64,000 nt of DNA. It comes from Bradyrhizobium frederickii (GTDB lineage: Bacteria > Pseudomonadota > Alphaproteobacteria > Rhizobiales > Xanthobacteraceae). Position numbers and translations under genes: made by a program. The DNA lies in the NCBI RefSeq assembly GCF_004570865.1, contig NZ_SPQS01000017.1, positions 62,001 to 126,000 of the forward strand. The letters run 5' to 3'. Of this stretch, positions 52,864-61,466 are shown piece by piece (position 1 is the first letter of the stretch; each line of letters starts with the position of its first letter). The notes below the pieces were generated by a model. That model searched no databases. It was not told the origin of the DNA and was given only the letters and a program-made list of their open reading frames with translations.

Positions 52864-54618
52864 TCAATTCTGCAGCCTCACGCCCACCATCACCACGGTC
52901 CCCTGCGAGCTCGACCCCGGCTGGTTCGACTCCAGGATGTCATGCCGCAGCGTGCCCTTGACCCAGATGTTGCGGTTGAGCTTGTAGATCAGATTGCCTT
53001 CGAGCGAATAGGTCTTGTCGTTGCGGTTCTGGCCCTGGTAGTCGAGCGTGCCGTAGGTGAACTTGCCGACGGCGGTGAGCCAGCGGCGGAAGTCGTGGTC
53101 GACTTCGGCCGAGTAGGTCCGCACCAGGACGCCGGAGGAGCCGGCGACCGTAGTCTCCGCGATCTGCGTGTCGGTGAAGAATTTCACCGTGGTCAGCCCG
53201 CTCGCATTCCAGATCAGCGAGCCCGAGGTGAGAAACCCTGCGAGCTGGCTGAGACGCGGGTCGGTGTAGTTGCGCGCGGAATAACCGACCGAGACTTCGC
53301 CGGTGAGGATGCGCGAGAACTCGAAGGACGAGCCGACCTTGGCATAGCCGCCGTTCGAATCGCGGAAGTAACCGTTGCGATCGGCGGCCTGATCGTGGAC
53401 GCGGGTGTCGCCCTGGATCTCGACGAACGGCTTCAGCCCGGGCTTCAGATCGTAAGAGAAGCGCCCGACGCCGCCATACTGGTTGAAGTTACGGTCGTCG
53501 TTGCTGAAGGTCGCCCCGTCGGTAAGTTTCGAGTCCGTGTAGGTGGTGCGATCGACGGTGGCGCCGGCGGCGACCTGGAAGCGATTGAAGGTCTGGTCGA
53601 AGCCGACGGTGGTGCCATAGGCGGCGTAAACAGGATATTTCTGCAATCCGGTCTGCACGTTCGGGCTGCCGGGATTGTCGGTGGCGAGGCGCAGGCGCAG
53701 CTGCGAGGTCAGCTTGAGATCACGGGTGACGTCGAGCCGGCCGTCGACATGGCCGGTAAAGTCAGGACGATTGATCTCGACCGGCGACGGCGAGGCAGAA
53801 CCGTCGATCGTCGCCGGCATATTGTTGGTGTAGCCCGAGAACGAGCCGCGCAGGTCGGCGACCAGCGCGTGGCGCTCCCAGTCGGATACGACGAGGAGGT
53901 CGGGCGCGACCACGACGACCGGCGAGCCGACCGGCTTGTTGAGACGCGCCGGATTGGTGTCGTAGCCGGTGGAGAGCTCGAGCCCGCCCTTGATCAGGAA
54001 GCTGCCGGCGTAGTCGCCGACGGCGCCGAACGGATCGTCATCCGCCTTGAGGCGGCGGCGCAGCGGCTGGCCGGGCACGTTGCCCGCCATCGCCGCGGGC
54101 ACGGGTGACTTGTTCGCGGAGGCGGATGGCGGCGGTGCAATCTTCGGCAGGCCGAGTGTGGACGGCGGCGCCGTGGTCGGCACCGGCGAGCCGGGACCGG
54201 CCGCGCGCTTCGGCTTCGGCTGGCCGGGATAGAGCTTGGGTTGCTGTCGCTTGCGGTTGAGCGAGTCGTAGCCGGCGCCGCTCGCGCCGGTGGCCGCGGG
54301 AAGGCCATAGGTCGGGACCTGCCCGATGCGGGAGGCCGCCGGCCTCTCGCGGGCCTTGCGCGGATCGGCACTGGGATCGGGCAGCGCCGGCAACGCGTCC
54401 GACGGCGCCTGCGGCACGCCCGCCGTGCGGCGGGTCGGCAGCGTCTCGGGCGAGGCGAAGCCGCCGCGGTTGGGATTGAACAGATCGGGCGTGAGGCTCT
54501 GGGCGGCCGCGGGGGCATTTCCGAGGGCGGTCAGCGCAAGGCAGGGGACAAGACACGGCAAAGCCGCGCGCAGGAATTGCGCGCGTTTGCTCCGGCCGGT
54601 GCCAGGAGACCACCCCAC
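52864..54618 (-). CDS. Outer-membrane beta-barrel protein with Pro-rich N-terminus
   Basis: A 584-residue exported protein. A signal peptide (cleavage after PAAAQ region, about residue 40) is followed by about 150 residues rich in Pro, Lys and Ala. About 380 C-terminal residues then show alternating amphipathic strands with aromatic girdles, ending GTVVMVGVRLQN, typical of an outer-membrane barrel. It resembles the BBP2-type outer-membrane beta-barrel family. The start is GTG 54618 after GGAG. It could act in surface polysaccharide export, but no neighbour shows this. Confidence 0.8.
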   Translation of the reverse strand: MGWSPGTGRSKRAQFLRAALPCLVPCLALTALGNAPAAAQSLTPDLFNPNRGGFASPETLPTRRTAGVPQAPSDALPALPDPSADPRKARERPAASRIGQVPTYGLPAATGASGAGYDSLNRKRQQPKLYPGQPKPKRAAGPGSPVPTTAPPSTLGLPKIAPPPSASANKSPVPAAMAGNVPGQPLRRRLKADDDPFGAVGDYAGSFLIKGGLELSTGYDTNPARLNKPVGSPVVVVAPDLLVVSDWERHALVADLRGSFSGYTNNMPATIDGSASPSPVEINRPDFTGHVDGRLDVTRDLKLTSQLRLRLATDNPGSPNVQTGLQKYPVYAAYGTTVGFDQTFNRFQVAAGATVDRTTYTDSKLTDGATFSNDDRNFNQYGGVGRFSYDLKPGLKPFVEIQGDTRVHDQAADRNGYFRDSNGGYAKVGSSFEFSRILTGEVSVGYSARNYTDPRLSQLAGFLTSGSLIWNASGLTTVKFFTDTQIAETTVAGSSGVLVRTYSAEVDHDFRRWLTAVGKFTYGTLDYQGQNRNDKTYSLEGNLIYKLNRNIWVKGTLRHDILESNQPGSSSQGTVVMVGVRLQN

Positions 54619-54811
54619 GATGGAATAACTCCAACGAAATCAAACACTTTCACGATCGCGCCCACCGGCTGGCGGGAACCATCGTTAATGGAGTTAAAAC
54701 AATTATGGTTAATGACCCGTTGAGGGCCCTGGCGCGCGCGTCGCCTCCAGAGCCGCGGCGTGCTAATGAGGCGCCGACCGGGCAAACGCCCCCTCCTCCC
54801 TGGACCAGATT

Positions 54812-55819
54812 ATGCCGAGCTCGAAACCGCTGATGACCGCATCATCCGGCCCCATCCCTGACAGCGTCGAATCCGCGCTCCGCACCCTGGAGACGGAGAG
54901 CGGCGGCATCAACGCGCTCGCAGCCGCCCTGCGCGGCCCACTGGGCGAGACGTTTGCCAAAGCGGTCGAGCTGATTCGCAATGCCAAGGGCCGCGTCATC
55001 GTCACCGGGCTCGGCAAGTCCGGCCATATGGGGCGCAAGATCGCCGCAACGCTGGCCTCGACCGGCACGCCCGCCTTCTTCGTGCATGCCGCCGAGGCCG
55101 GCCATGGCGATCTCGGCATGATCACCACCGACGACGTCATCATGGCGCTGTCCTGGTCCGGCGAGCAGCCGGAGATGAAGAACCTCGTGAACTATTCGGC
55201 GCGCTTCGCCATTCCGATGATCGCGGTGACGTCGAATGCGTCGTCGTCGCTGGGCCAAGCCGCCGACATCGTGATCGAACTGCCGAAAGCGCGCGAGGCC
55301 TGCCCGCACAATCTGGCGCCGACTACCTCGACGCTGATGCAGGCGGCGATCGGCGACGCACTCGCGATCGCGCTGCTCGAAGGCCGCGGCTTCACTGCGC
55401 TCGAGTTCGCGCATTTCCACCCGGGCGGCAAGCTGGGCGCGATGCTGAAATTCGTCCGCGACTACATGCGCACGGGCGCGGAAATCCCGGTCAAACGCCT
55501 GGGCACCGAGATGTCAGAAGCCGTGGTCGAGATGTCGGCCAAGGGCCTCGGCTGCGTCTGCATCGTCAACGCTGCGGGCGAGGCCGTCGGCATCATCACC
55601 GACGGCGACCTGCGCCGCAACATGCGGCCCGACCTGCTCTCGGCATCGGTCGACGACATCATGACCAAACAGCCGAAGACGGTGCCGCCCTCGATGCTCG
55701 CCACCGAGATGATCGAGGTGCTGAACACCCGCAAGATCACGACGCTGGTCGTCACCGAGGCGGGCAAGGTGGTGGGCATCGTGCATCTGCACGATCTGCT
55801 GCGGGCGGGCGTGGCTTAA
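54812..55819 (+). CDS. kdsD: D-arabinose-5-phosphate isomerase (KpsF/GutQ family)
   Basis: A 335-residue enzyme that converts ribulose-5-phosphate to arabinose-5-phosphate, the first step of KDO synthesis for lipopolysaccharide. The SIS domain (about 45-190) has VTGLGKSGHMGRKIAATL, the catalytic His region HAAEAGHGDLGM and SWSGEQPE. Two CBS domains follow (about 220-330; CIVNAAGEAVGIITDGDL and VVTEAGKVVGIVHLHDL). ATG 54812 is used; ATG 54833 is an alternative. It stands alone between an outer-membrane protein gene and a repeat. Confidence 0.93.
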   Translation: MPSSKPLMTASSGPIPDSVESALRTLETESGGINALAAALRGPLGETFAKAVELIRNAKGRVIVTGLGKSGHMGRKIAATLASTGTPAFFVHAAEAGHGDLGMITTDDVIMALSWSGEQPEMKNLVNYSARFAIPMIAVTSNASSSLGQAADIVIELPKAREACPHNLAPTTSTLMQAAIGDALAIALLEGRGFTALEFAHFHPGGKLGAMLKFVRDYMRTGAEIPVKRLGTEMSEAVVEMSAKGLGCVCIVNAAGEAVGIITDGDLRRNMRPDLLSASVDDIMTKQPKTVPPSMLATEMIEVLNTRKITTLVVTEAGKVVGIVHLHDLLRAGVA

Positions 55820-55840
55820 GGCGCGGTCTCTCCCCGCGCC

Positions 55841-55945
55841 GTCATTCCGGGGCGCGCCCGCTTGGGCGCGAGCCCGGAATCCATTCATCTCCGAGGGCGC
55901 TGCACGATGGATTCCGGGCTCACGCTTCGCTTGCCCCGGAATGAC
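55841..55945. repeat. Palindromic intergenic repeat (GTCATTCCGGGGC type)
   Basis: The left end GTCATTCCGGGGCGCG and the right end CTTGCCCCGGAATGAC are inverted. Inner copies of CCCGGAATCCAT and ATGGATTCCGGG are also inverted. It is a well-known rhizobial repeat type, here between the convergent kdsD and decarboxylase-like genes. Confidence 0.7.
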
Positions 55946-55955
55946 GGCAAGGGAT

Positions 55956-56507
55956 TCATTGCGGAAACCGCGCGGCCTTCTCCTCCAGCGACAACCGCAG
56001 CCCGTTCGCCAGATACGACACCGTGCGATAGAATCCGCACAGCAAAATGATCTCCAGGATCTGCGCCTCGTCGTAATGCGCCGAGAGCGCGGCGAATTCC
56101 TCGTCGGTGAACGTCGCACGGGCGTGCAGCGCGTCGACGGCCGCGATCAGGGCCTGCTCCGCCGCTGACCAGCAGGCCGACATCGCATCGCCTTGCACGG
56201 TCGCACGCACCTCGTCCTCGGCGAGCTTCGCCGGCCCGGCGAAAACAGCGACATGCACGCCCCATTCATATTCGCATCTGTTCAGCGCACAGGTGCGGTC
56301 GATGACGATCTCGCGCTGGCGCAGCGAGAGCGGGCCGGGATCGAGCAAGCCGCCGGCACGAAACTTGTCCCAGGCGCGGCCGTGACCTGCCATCACCCGG
56401 AACAGCAGCAGCGGCGGCGCGCCGCGCATGATGCGGTCGAACTGTGCCTGGATCTCCGGGGGATAAGGCGGGATGAGCGGCGCAATGCGCGGCGTGGATG
56501 GGGACAC
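55956..56507 (-). CDS. Carboxymuconolactone-decarboxylase-like (AhpD-fold) protein
   Basis: A 183-residue all-helical protein. The family core is recognisable (SLRQREIVIDRTCALNRCEYEW, followed by HVAVFAGPAKLAEDEVRA). The C-x-Y-E-W-x-x-H pattern replaces the CxxC of peroxidase-active AhpD, so peroxidase activity is not expected. The start is GTG 56507; longer readings run through the operator region and are unlikely. It diverges from hxlR across a tandem operator, so it is probably HxlR-regulated. Substrate unknown. Confidence 0.82.
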   Translation of the reverse strand: MSPSTPRIAPLIPPYPPEIQAQFDRIMRGAPPLLLFRVMAGHGRAWDKFRAGGLLDPGPLSLRQREIVIDRTCALNRCEYEWGVHVAVFAGPAKLAEDEVRATVQGDAMSACWSAAEQALIAAVDALHARATFTDEEFAALSAHYDEAQILEIILLCGFYRTVSYLANGLRLSLEEKAARFPQ

Positions 56508-56522
56508 GAGCCGTCTCTCGTT

Positions 56523-56561
56523 GCTACAATTACCGTAGCATAACGCTACATTATCTGTAGC
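56523..56561. promoter_or_regulatory. Tandem operator between hxlR and the divergent gene
   Basis: Two palindromes, GCTACaattaccGTAGC (56523-56539) and GCTACattatctGTAGC (56545-56561), are perfect 5-bp inverted repeats with 7-nt spacers. They are spaced 22 bp apart, two helical turns, so two dimers could bind the same face. They fill the 73-nt region between the start codons at 56507 and 56581. Confidence 0.65.
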
Positions 56562-56580
56562 AAACCGCAAGAGGGTGACG

Positions 56581-56943
56581 ATGGCCAAGAAGCCCGGCAC
56601 GACGACGCCTCGGGTGCGGGCATCGCGCAGCGGACGGCCGATCATGGCGCTGCTCGATCTGCTCGGGCGGCGCTGGAGCCTGCGGATATTGTGGGAGTTG
56701 CGCGGCGAGCCCCTCACCTCCCGCGCGTTGCGCAGCGCCTGCGACGAGGCCTCGCCGACGGTGCTGCAGGCACGGCTGACGGAGCTGCGCGAGGCGGGGT
56801 TCGTCGAGCTTGGCGAAGGCGGAGGTTATGGGCTGACGGCGCTGGGACGGGACCTGTGCGAGACGTTCATGCCGCTGCACCGGTTTGCGGAGAGGTGGAA
56901 GGCCCTTTCCCCCTCTCCCCGCTTGCGGGGGAGGTCGGGGTGA
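56581..56943 (+). CDS. HxlR-family transcriptional regulator
   Basis: A 120-residue winged-helix regulator: MALLDLLGRRWSLRILWELR, LTSRALRSACDEASPTVLQARLTEL (shown in part), and a wing at about 73-82. The usual conserved N-terminal Cys of redox-sensing HxlR proteins is absent. The start ATG 56581 follows GAGGG. The last 11 residues (SPSPRLRGRSG) and the stop codon lie within the repeat at 56908-57048, so the natural C-terminus was replaced or extended by an insertion. It probably represses its divergent neighbour and itself. Confidence 0.85.
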   Translation: MAKKPGTTTPRVRASRSGRPIMALLDLLGRRWSLRILWELRGEPLTSRALRSACDEASPTVLQARLTELREAGFVELGEGGGYGLTALGRDLCETFMPLHRFAERWKALSPSPRLRGRSG

Positions 56944-57048
56944 GGGGGAGCCTCCGCGGAGACGGTGAGAGACGGACTCGCTGAGAGTCCCCCTCACCCG
57001 GATTGCATCTGCGATGCAATCCGGCCTCTCCCCGCAAGCGGGGAGAGG
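56908..57048. repeat. Palindromic repeat overlapping the hxlR 3' end
   Basis: The ends CCTCTCCCCGCTTGCGGGGG and CCTCTCCCCGCAAGCGGGGA are inverted copies. Inside are GGTGAGGGGGA/TCCCCCTCACC and CGGATTGCAT/ATGCAATCCG, giving a nested cruciform. It belongs to the class of 6025-6180. It overlaps the last 36 nt of hxlR and ends 10 nt from the convergent nfeD-type gene. Confidence 0.7.
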
Positions 57049-57057
57049 CGAAGAGAG

Positions 57058-57501
57058 CTACGCCGCCGCGACCGTCAGATTGGCACCGTCCACCTGCACC
57101 ACCTTCACCCGCGTTCCGGCGGGCGTGTCGGGGCCCGCCACGCGCCAAACCGTGTCGCCGATGCGCATAGTGCCGCTGCCGTCGATGATCGGCTTCTCCA
57201 GCGTGAACTCACGCCCGAGCAAGGCCTCGGCGCGCTTGTTGAGGAAGGGGCTGGCGCTCGCATCCGGCTTCGGCCGGGCCAGGCGGCGCCACACCGGCAC
57301 GGCGGCGGCGGCGAACACCGCGAACATCACCAGCTGCAGCTGCCAGGACGTGGTCACGGCGAACGCGATCAAACCCACCAGCAGCGCGGCGAGCCCAAGC
57401 CAGAACAGGAATATGCCCGGCGCCAGCACCTCCAGCGCCATCAGGACGAAGCCGAAGATCAGCCAGTTCCAGGTGCCGAGCGATACGAACATGTCGGTCA
57501 T
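57058..57501 (-). CDS. NfeD-family membrane protein
   Basis: A 147-residue short NfeD protein with two or three membrane helices (about 8-70) and a C-terminal OB-fold (about 95-145, with GREFTLEKPIIDGSGTMRIG and VKVVQVDGANL). These proteins partner stomatin/SPFH proteins in membrane microdomains. ATG 57501 is chosen because GGAAG lies 8 nt upstream; ATG 57519 is possible. The gene follows the SPFH gene by 54 nt on the same strand, the usual pairing. Confidence 0.88.
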   Translation of the reverse strand: MTDMFVSLGTWNWLIFGFVLMALEVLAPGIFLFWLGLAALLVGLIAFAVTTSWQLQLVMFAVFAAAAVPVWRRLARPKPDASASPFLNKRAEALLGREFTLEKPIIDGSGTMRIGDTVWRVAGPDTPAGTRVKVVQVDGANLTVAAA

Positions 57502-57555
57502 GACGCGATCTTCCATCATTGGCGCAAGCCCTAGCGAAGGGTCATGCGCCGGTGA

Positions 57556-58560
57556 CTATCCCTGCCGCGGCGGCACCGCCGGCGGCATGCTGCCGGTCGG
57601 GGGCACTGAGCCGGGGCGGCGAGCGGCGGCGGACCCAGAGGCCGCGCTCTCGCCGAACGTCGCCTTGGCGATCTCGCCGATGCCGGCGAGCGAACCGAGC
57701 ATGCTCGTGGCCTCGATCGGCAGCATGATGATCTTCTGGTTCGGCGCCTCCGCGAACTGGCCGAACGCCTTGATATATTTGTCCGCGATGAAATAGTTCA
57801 ACGCGGCGACGTCGCCCTTGGCAATGGCCTCGCTCACCATCTGCGTGGCCTTCGCTTCCGCCTCCGCCGAACGCTCGCGTGCCTCGGCGTCGCGGAACGC
57901 GGCTTCCTTGCGGCCTTCGGCCTGCAGGATCTGACCCTGCTTGGCGCCCTCGGCGCGCAGGATCTCCGACTGGCGCTGGCCTTCGGCGGCCAAGATGTCG
58001 GCGCGCTTGACGCGCTCGGCCTTCATCTGCCGGCCCATGGCCTCGACGAGGTCGGCGGGCGGCACGATATCCTTGATCTCGATGCGGTTGACCTTGAGGC
58101 CCCAGGGCGAGACCGCGGCATCGACAACGCGCAAAAGGCGCTCGTTGATCTCGTCGCGATGCGACAGCACCTGGTCGAGATCCATCGCGCCCATCACCGA
58201 ACGGATGTTGGTCATGGTCAGGACGGTGATGGCCTGCGTCAGGTTGGAAACCTCGTAGCTTGCTTTCGCGGCGTCGAACACCTGGTAGAAGGCGACGCCG
58301 TCCACCGTCACGGTGGCGTTGTCCTTGGTGATGACCTCCTGCTCGGGAATGTCGATCACCTGCTCCATCATGTTGATCTTGCGCCCGACGCGATCGAAAT
58401 AGGGCACGATCAAATTGAGGCCGGGGCTCAGCGTCTGCGTGTATTTGCCGAACCGCTCGATGGTCCAGTCATAGCCCTGCGGCACCGTCTTCACGCCGGC
58501 CACCAGCGTGACGATGACGAGCAAGACGAGAACAATCGCGAAAATGTCGAAACCGCTCAT
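57556..58560 (-). CDS. SPFH/Band 7 (stomatin-like, QmcA-type) membrane protein
   Basis: A 334-residue protein with an N-terminal membrane helix (about 4-24) and a Band 7 domain (about 25-190: VPQGYDWTIERFGKY, ITKDNATVTVDG, GLKVNRIEIKDIVPP). A long charged helix follows (RADILAAEGQRQSEILRAEG), then a C-terminal Pro-rich tail. Such proteins form oligomeric scaffolds and influence proteolysis of membrane proteins. The operon with nfeD supports this role. Confidence 0.92.
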   Translation of the reverse strand: MSGFDIFAIVLVLLVIVTLVAGVKTVPQGYDWTIERFGKYTQTLSPGLNLIVPYFDRVGRKINMMEQVIDIPEQEVITKDNATVTVDGVAFYQVFDAAKASYEVSNLTQAITVLTMTNIRSVMGAMDLDQVLSHRDEINERLLRVVDAAVSPWGLKVNRIEIKDIVPPADLVEAMGRQMKAERVKRADILAAEGQRQSEILRAEGAKQGQILQAEGRKEAAFRDAEARERSAEAEAKATQMVSEAIAKGDVAALNYFIADKYIKAFGQFAEAPNQKIIMLPIEATSMLGSLAGIGEIAKATFGESAASGSAAARRPGSVPPTGSMPPAVPPRQG

Positions 58561-58774
58561 ATTTCCTCCAAGTCAGGAAAGGCCTTTCCCGCGCTGTCAT
58601 TGGTCGGGAACACGACCTTACCGGTTCAGCGGTCGCGCGTAACGTCGGCATCAGTGCAAATCTGCACAAGGCGGACGGAGCGGAATCGCGACGATTATGT
58701 ATTTGGAGGGAGGCTCTTGAAGGATGCGGGAGCGAACCTAGCGGCAAAGGTTAATATTGCGGTGCAGGCGCCTG

Positions 58775-59812
58775 TCATATCCAGCCCTGCAGCTCGCGCA
58801 ACACCAGGCTGCGGATCACGTCCATGCCGGGCTGGCTGTCGTTGAGGCAGGGAATCGCGGAAAACTGCTCACCGCCATTGTGCTTGAAGATCTCGGCGTT
58901 CTCCTGCGCAATCTCCTCCAGCGTTTCCAGGCAGTCGGCGGAAAAGCCCGGCGTCACCACCGCGATGCGGCGCACGCCTTCCTTCGCGAGCCGCTCCATG
59001 GTCTTGTCGGTATAGGGCTGAAGCCACTCGGCATTGCCGAAGCGCGACTGGAAGGTCAGCAGCAGCTTCGTCTCGTCCATGCCGAGCCGGCGGCGCAGCG
59101 CCTCGGTGGTGGCGATGCAGTGCTGCTGATAGGGATCGCCCTTCTCGACATAGGATTTCGGCATGCCGTGGAAGGACGCAACGATCAGCTCGGGCTTGAA
59201 CGGCAGGCTCGCCAGATGCGTCTCGATCGAGCTCGCGAGCGCCTCGATATAGGCCGCGTCCTCATAGTAAGGCGGCGTCACCCGCAGCGTCGGCTGGTTG
59301 CGCAGGCGCGCCAGCACACGGAACACTTCGTCGCAGACGGTCGCCGAGGTCGAGGCGGAGTATTGCGGATAGAGCGGCACCGCGAGGATACGCTCGCAGC
59401 CCTTCGCGATCAGCGCGTCGATGCCGGACTTGATCGAAGGATTGCCGTAGCGCATCGCCCAGTCCACCATAACGTGGGCACGGTCCGACAGTGCCGCGGC
59501 GAGCTTGTCGGCTTGCGACCGCGTGATGGTCTTCAGCGGCGATTCATTCTTCTCGGTGTTCCAGATCTTCTGGTAATCGAGCGCCTTGGTGCGGGGACGG
59601 CTGCGCAGGATGATGCCGTTCAGCACGGCTTTCCAGATCAGGCCCTGGTCCTCGATGACGCGGGCGTCACTGAGGAACTCCTTCAGATAGACCCGCACGC
59701 CCGGCGCGTCGGCGGTGTCGGGCGTGCCGAGATTGACCAGGAGCACGCCGACGCGCGGCAAGGCGGATTGGGCGGCTGGTTTTCCGGTCTCGATGGGGAC
59801 GACACTGGTCAT
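58775..59812 (-). CDS. hemH: Ferrochelatase
   Basis: A 345-residue ferrochelatase, which inserts Fe2+ into protoporphyrin IX, the last step of heme synthesis. Recognisable motifs are VGVLLVNLGTPD (about 22), VPLYPQYSASTS (about 145), the metal-binding His in ASFHGMPKSYV, and TFQSRFGNAEWLQPYT, then PGFSADCLETLEEI with the Glu pair. ATG 59812 is used; the upstream ATG at 59848 adds only 12 residues. It stands alone and is divergent from a MAPEG gene. Confidence 0.96.
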   Translation of the reverse strand: MTSVVPIETGKPAAQSALPRVGVLLVNLGTPDTADAPGVRVYLKEFLSDARVIEDQGLIWKAVLNGIILRSRPRTKALDYQKIWNTEKNESPLKTITRSQADKLAAALSDRAHVMVDWAMRYGNPSIKSGIDALIAKGCERILAVPLYPQYSASTSATVCDEVFRVLARLRNQPTLRVTPPYYEDAAYIEALASSIETHLASLPFKPELIVASFHGMPKSYVEKGDPYQQHCIATTEALRRRLGMDETKLLLTFQSRFGNAEWLQPYTDKTMERLAKEGVRRIAVVTPGFSADCLETLEEIAQENAEIFKHNGGEQFSAIPCLNDSQPGMDVIRSLVLRELQGWI

Positions 59813-59894
59813 GCCTGTGTGGGTCGCGCGTTGGTCCGAACTTGTCAAGATGAGGCCGATTTCGTTAGGGTCGCACCCAGGCCGAGGAACGACG

Positions 59895-60293
59895 ATGACA
59901 CTCGCGGAATGGTGCGTCTTTGGAGCGCTGCTGCTCTATCTGTCTACGATCGCCGCGGTCAAATGGATCAGGTTTCGGCGCTTCGACAATTCCCGGCCGC
60001 GGGACCCCGCCTTCTATGAGGACGCGCTGTCGCAGCGTGCGCTCGGCGCGCACCAGAATGGCATCGAGACCTTCCCGTTCTTCGCCTTTGCGGTGCTGCT
60101 CGCCGAATACCGGGATTCGCCGCAGCGCCTCGTCGACGAACTCGCGGCCCTCTTCCTCATCGTCCGCCTCGCCTATGTGCTGACCTATCTCGGCAACCGA
60201 CCGACGCTGCGCTCGATCCTCTGGAGCGTCGGCTTTGCGATCAATCTCGGGATCTTCTTCATGCCGGCCTTGAAGCGGTTCCTGCCGGTGTGA
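59895..60293 (+). CDS. MAPEG-family membrane protein
   Basis: A 132-residue inner-membrane protein with four hydrophobic helices. The family signature is visible: RALGAHQNGIETFPFFAFAV, where E and the preceding N-G are the conserved glutathione-site residues of MAPEG proteins, and AYVLTYLGNRPTLRS. Bacterial members may act as glutathione transferases or peroxidases, but this is not established for this group. It converges with the Ni/Co exporter gene; a CTGTCGT/ACGACAG hairpin at 60300-60321 lies between their stops. Confidence 0.85.
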   Translation: MTLAEWCVFGALLLYLSTIAAVKWIRFRRFDNSRPRDPAFYEDALSQRALGAHQNGIETFPFFAFAVLLAEYRDSPQRLVDELAALFLIVRLAYVLTYLGNRPTLRSILWSVGFAINLGIFFMPALKRFLPV

Positions 60294-60326
60294 GGTAATC
60301 TGTCGTGTCCCCGGACGACAGTTCGG

Positions 60327-61466
60327 CTAAAAACACGTGGTCCGCTCAGCCGCGATGTAGCCGAACAGCAGGCCCGCACCGAACAGCAGCACGACGCCGG
60401 CGGCGGCGAATTCGATGCCGCGCATGAACAGCGCGCCGCCGCCGTCGCGCCCGGCGCTGAGGCGCGCGGCGATGTCCTTGGCGGAGACGGCGACGACCGC
60501 GATCGCCGCGACCGTGATCGCGGTGCCAAGCCCCATCAGCAAGGTCGCGGCGATGCCGGCCCAGAACAGGCCCTGGGCCAGCGCGAACACCAGCACCAGG
60601 ATGGCGCCCGAACAGGGACGGATGCCGACGGTGAGGATCGCGGCAAAACCACGCCGCCATCCGCCGGGGCCGGAGAGCTCGCTCGGCGTGGGGCCGTGGG
60701 AATGGCCGCAATGCTCGTCATGGACATGGTCATGCCCGTGATGGGCATGGGCGTGCCCATGGCCGTGATCGTGGTGATGGTGATGGTGATGGTGATCATG
60801 GCCGTGACCGTGATGATCGTGAGCATCATGATGATGGTGATGATCATGATGGTGCGGCACGCCGGCGATCGCGGGCACCGGCTGGGCCGCCTGCAGCGCC
60901 CGGATGAAGGTGCGGCCCTTGACCCAGACGAGGCGCAGCCCGAACAGCGCGATCAGGGCGTAGCTCGCGATCTCGATCACCCCTTCCGCCTTGCACATAG
61001 TCTTCGCGGTCGCATTCAGAACCCAGGCCGAGATGCCGACGATGAGGATCGCCACCAGCGACTGCATCAGCGCCGAGGCAAACGACAGCGCGATGCCACG
61101 CCGCGCGGTCTCGCGGTTGGCGACGAGATAGGAGGCGATCACCGCCTTGCCGTGGCCGGGGCCGGCGGCGTGGAAGATGCCGTAGGCGAACGAGATGAAG
61201 AGCAGCGTCCATACCGCCGAGCCGTCGGATTTCGCGGCGCGGATCGTCGACGACATCTGCCGATAGAATTCCGATTGCTTTGCCAGCAGCCAGCCGATGA
61301 GGCCGCTGGCTTCGGGCTCGGCCGCCTGCGCCGGGCGCGGCGCGCCGAACGGATTCTGCGCAAGGAGATCGTGGAGCGCGGCATCGGCCACGCTGACCGC
61401 CAGCACGACGGCCGCGCCGGCGAGCAGCCCGCGCGCGAGCGGAGGGAGTTGCGGCTTCAAGGGCAA
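60327..61466 (-). CDS. Nickel/cobalt-type efflux transporter with His-rich loop (NicO/RcnA family)
   Basis: A 379-residue inner-membrane protein with about six helices. The family motif GIFHAAGPGHGKAVIASYL lies in the second helix region, and HxxxD-like GIRPCSGAILVLVFAL near the C-terminal half. Between them is a loop of about 60 residues in which roughly half are His (plus Asp and Gly), likely a metal-binding buffer. The start is TTG (61466, or 61460 with a 4-nt TTGA overlap). It is coupled to the upstream DUF1007 gene. Known relatives export Ni2+ and Co2+. Confidence 0.88.
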   Translation of the reverse strand: MPLKPQLPPLARGLLAGAAVVLAVSVADAALHDLLAQNPFGAPRPAQAAEPEASGLIGWLLAKQSEFYRQMSSTIRAAKSDGSAVWTLLFISFAYGIFHAAGPGHGKAVIASYLVANRETARRGIALSFASALMQSLVAILIVGISAWVLNATAKTMCKAEGVIEIASYALIALFGLRLVWVKGRTFIRALQAAQPVPAIAGVPHHHDHHHHHDAHDHHGHGHDHHHHHHHHDHGHGHAHAHHGHDHVHDEHCGHSHGPTPSELSGPGGWRRGFAAILTVGIRPCSGAILVLVFALAQGLFWAGIAATLLMGLGTAITVAAIAVVAVSAKDIAARLSAGRDGGGALFMRGIEFAAAGVVLLFGAGLLFGYIAAERTTCF

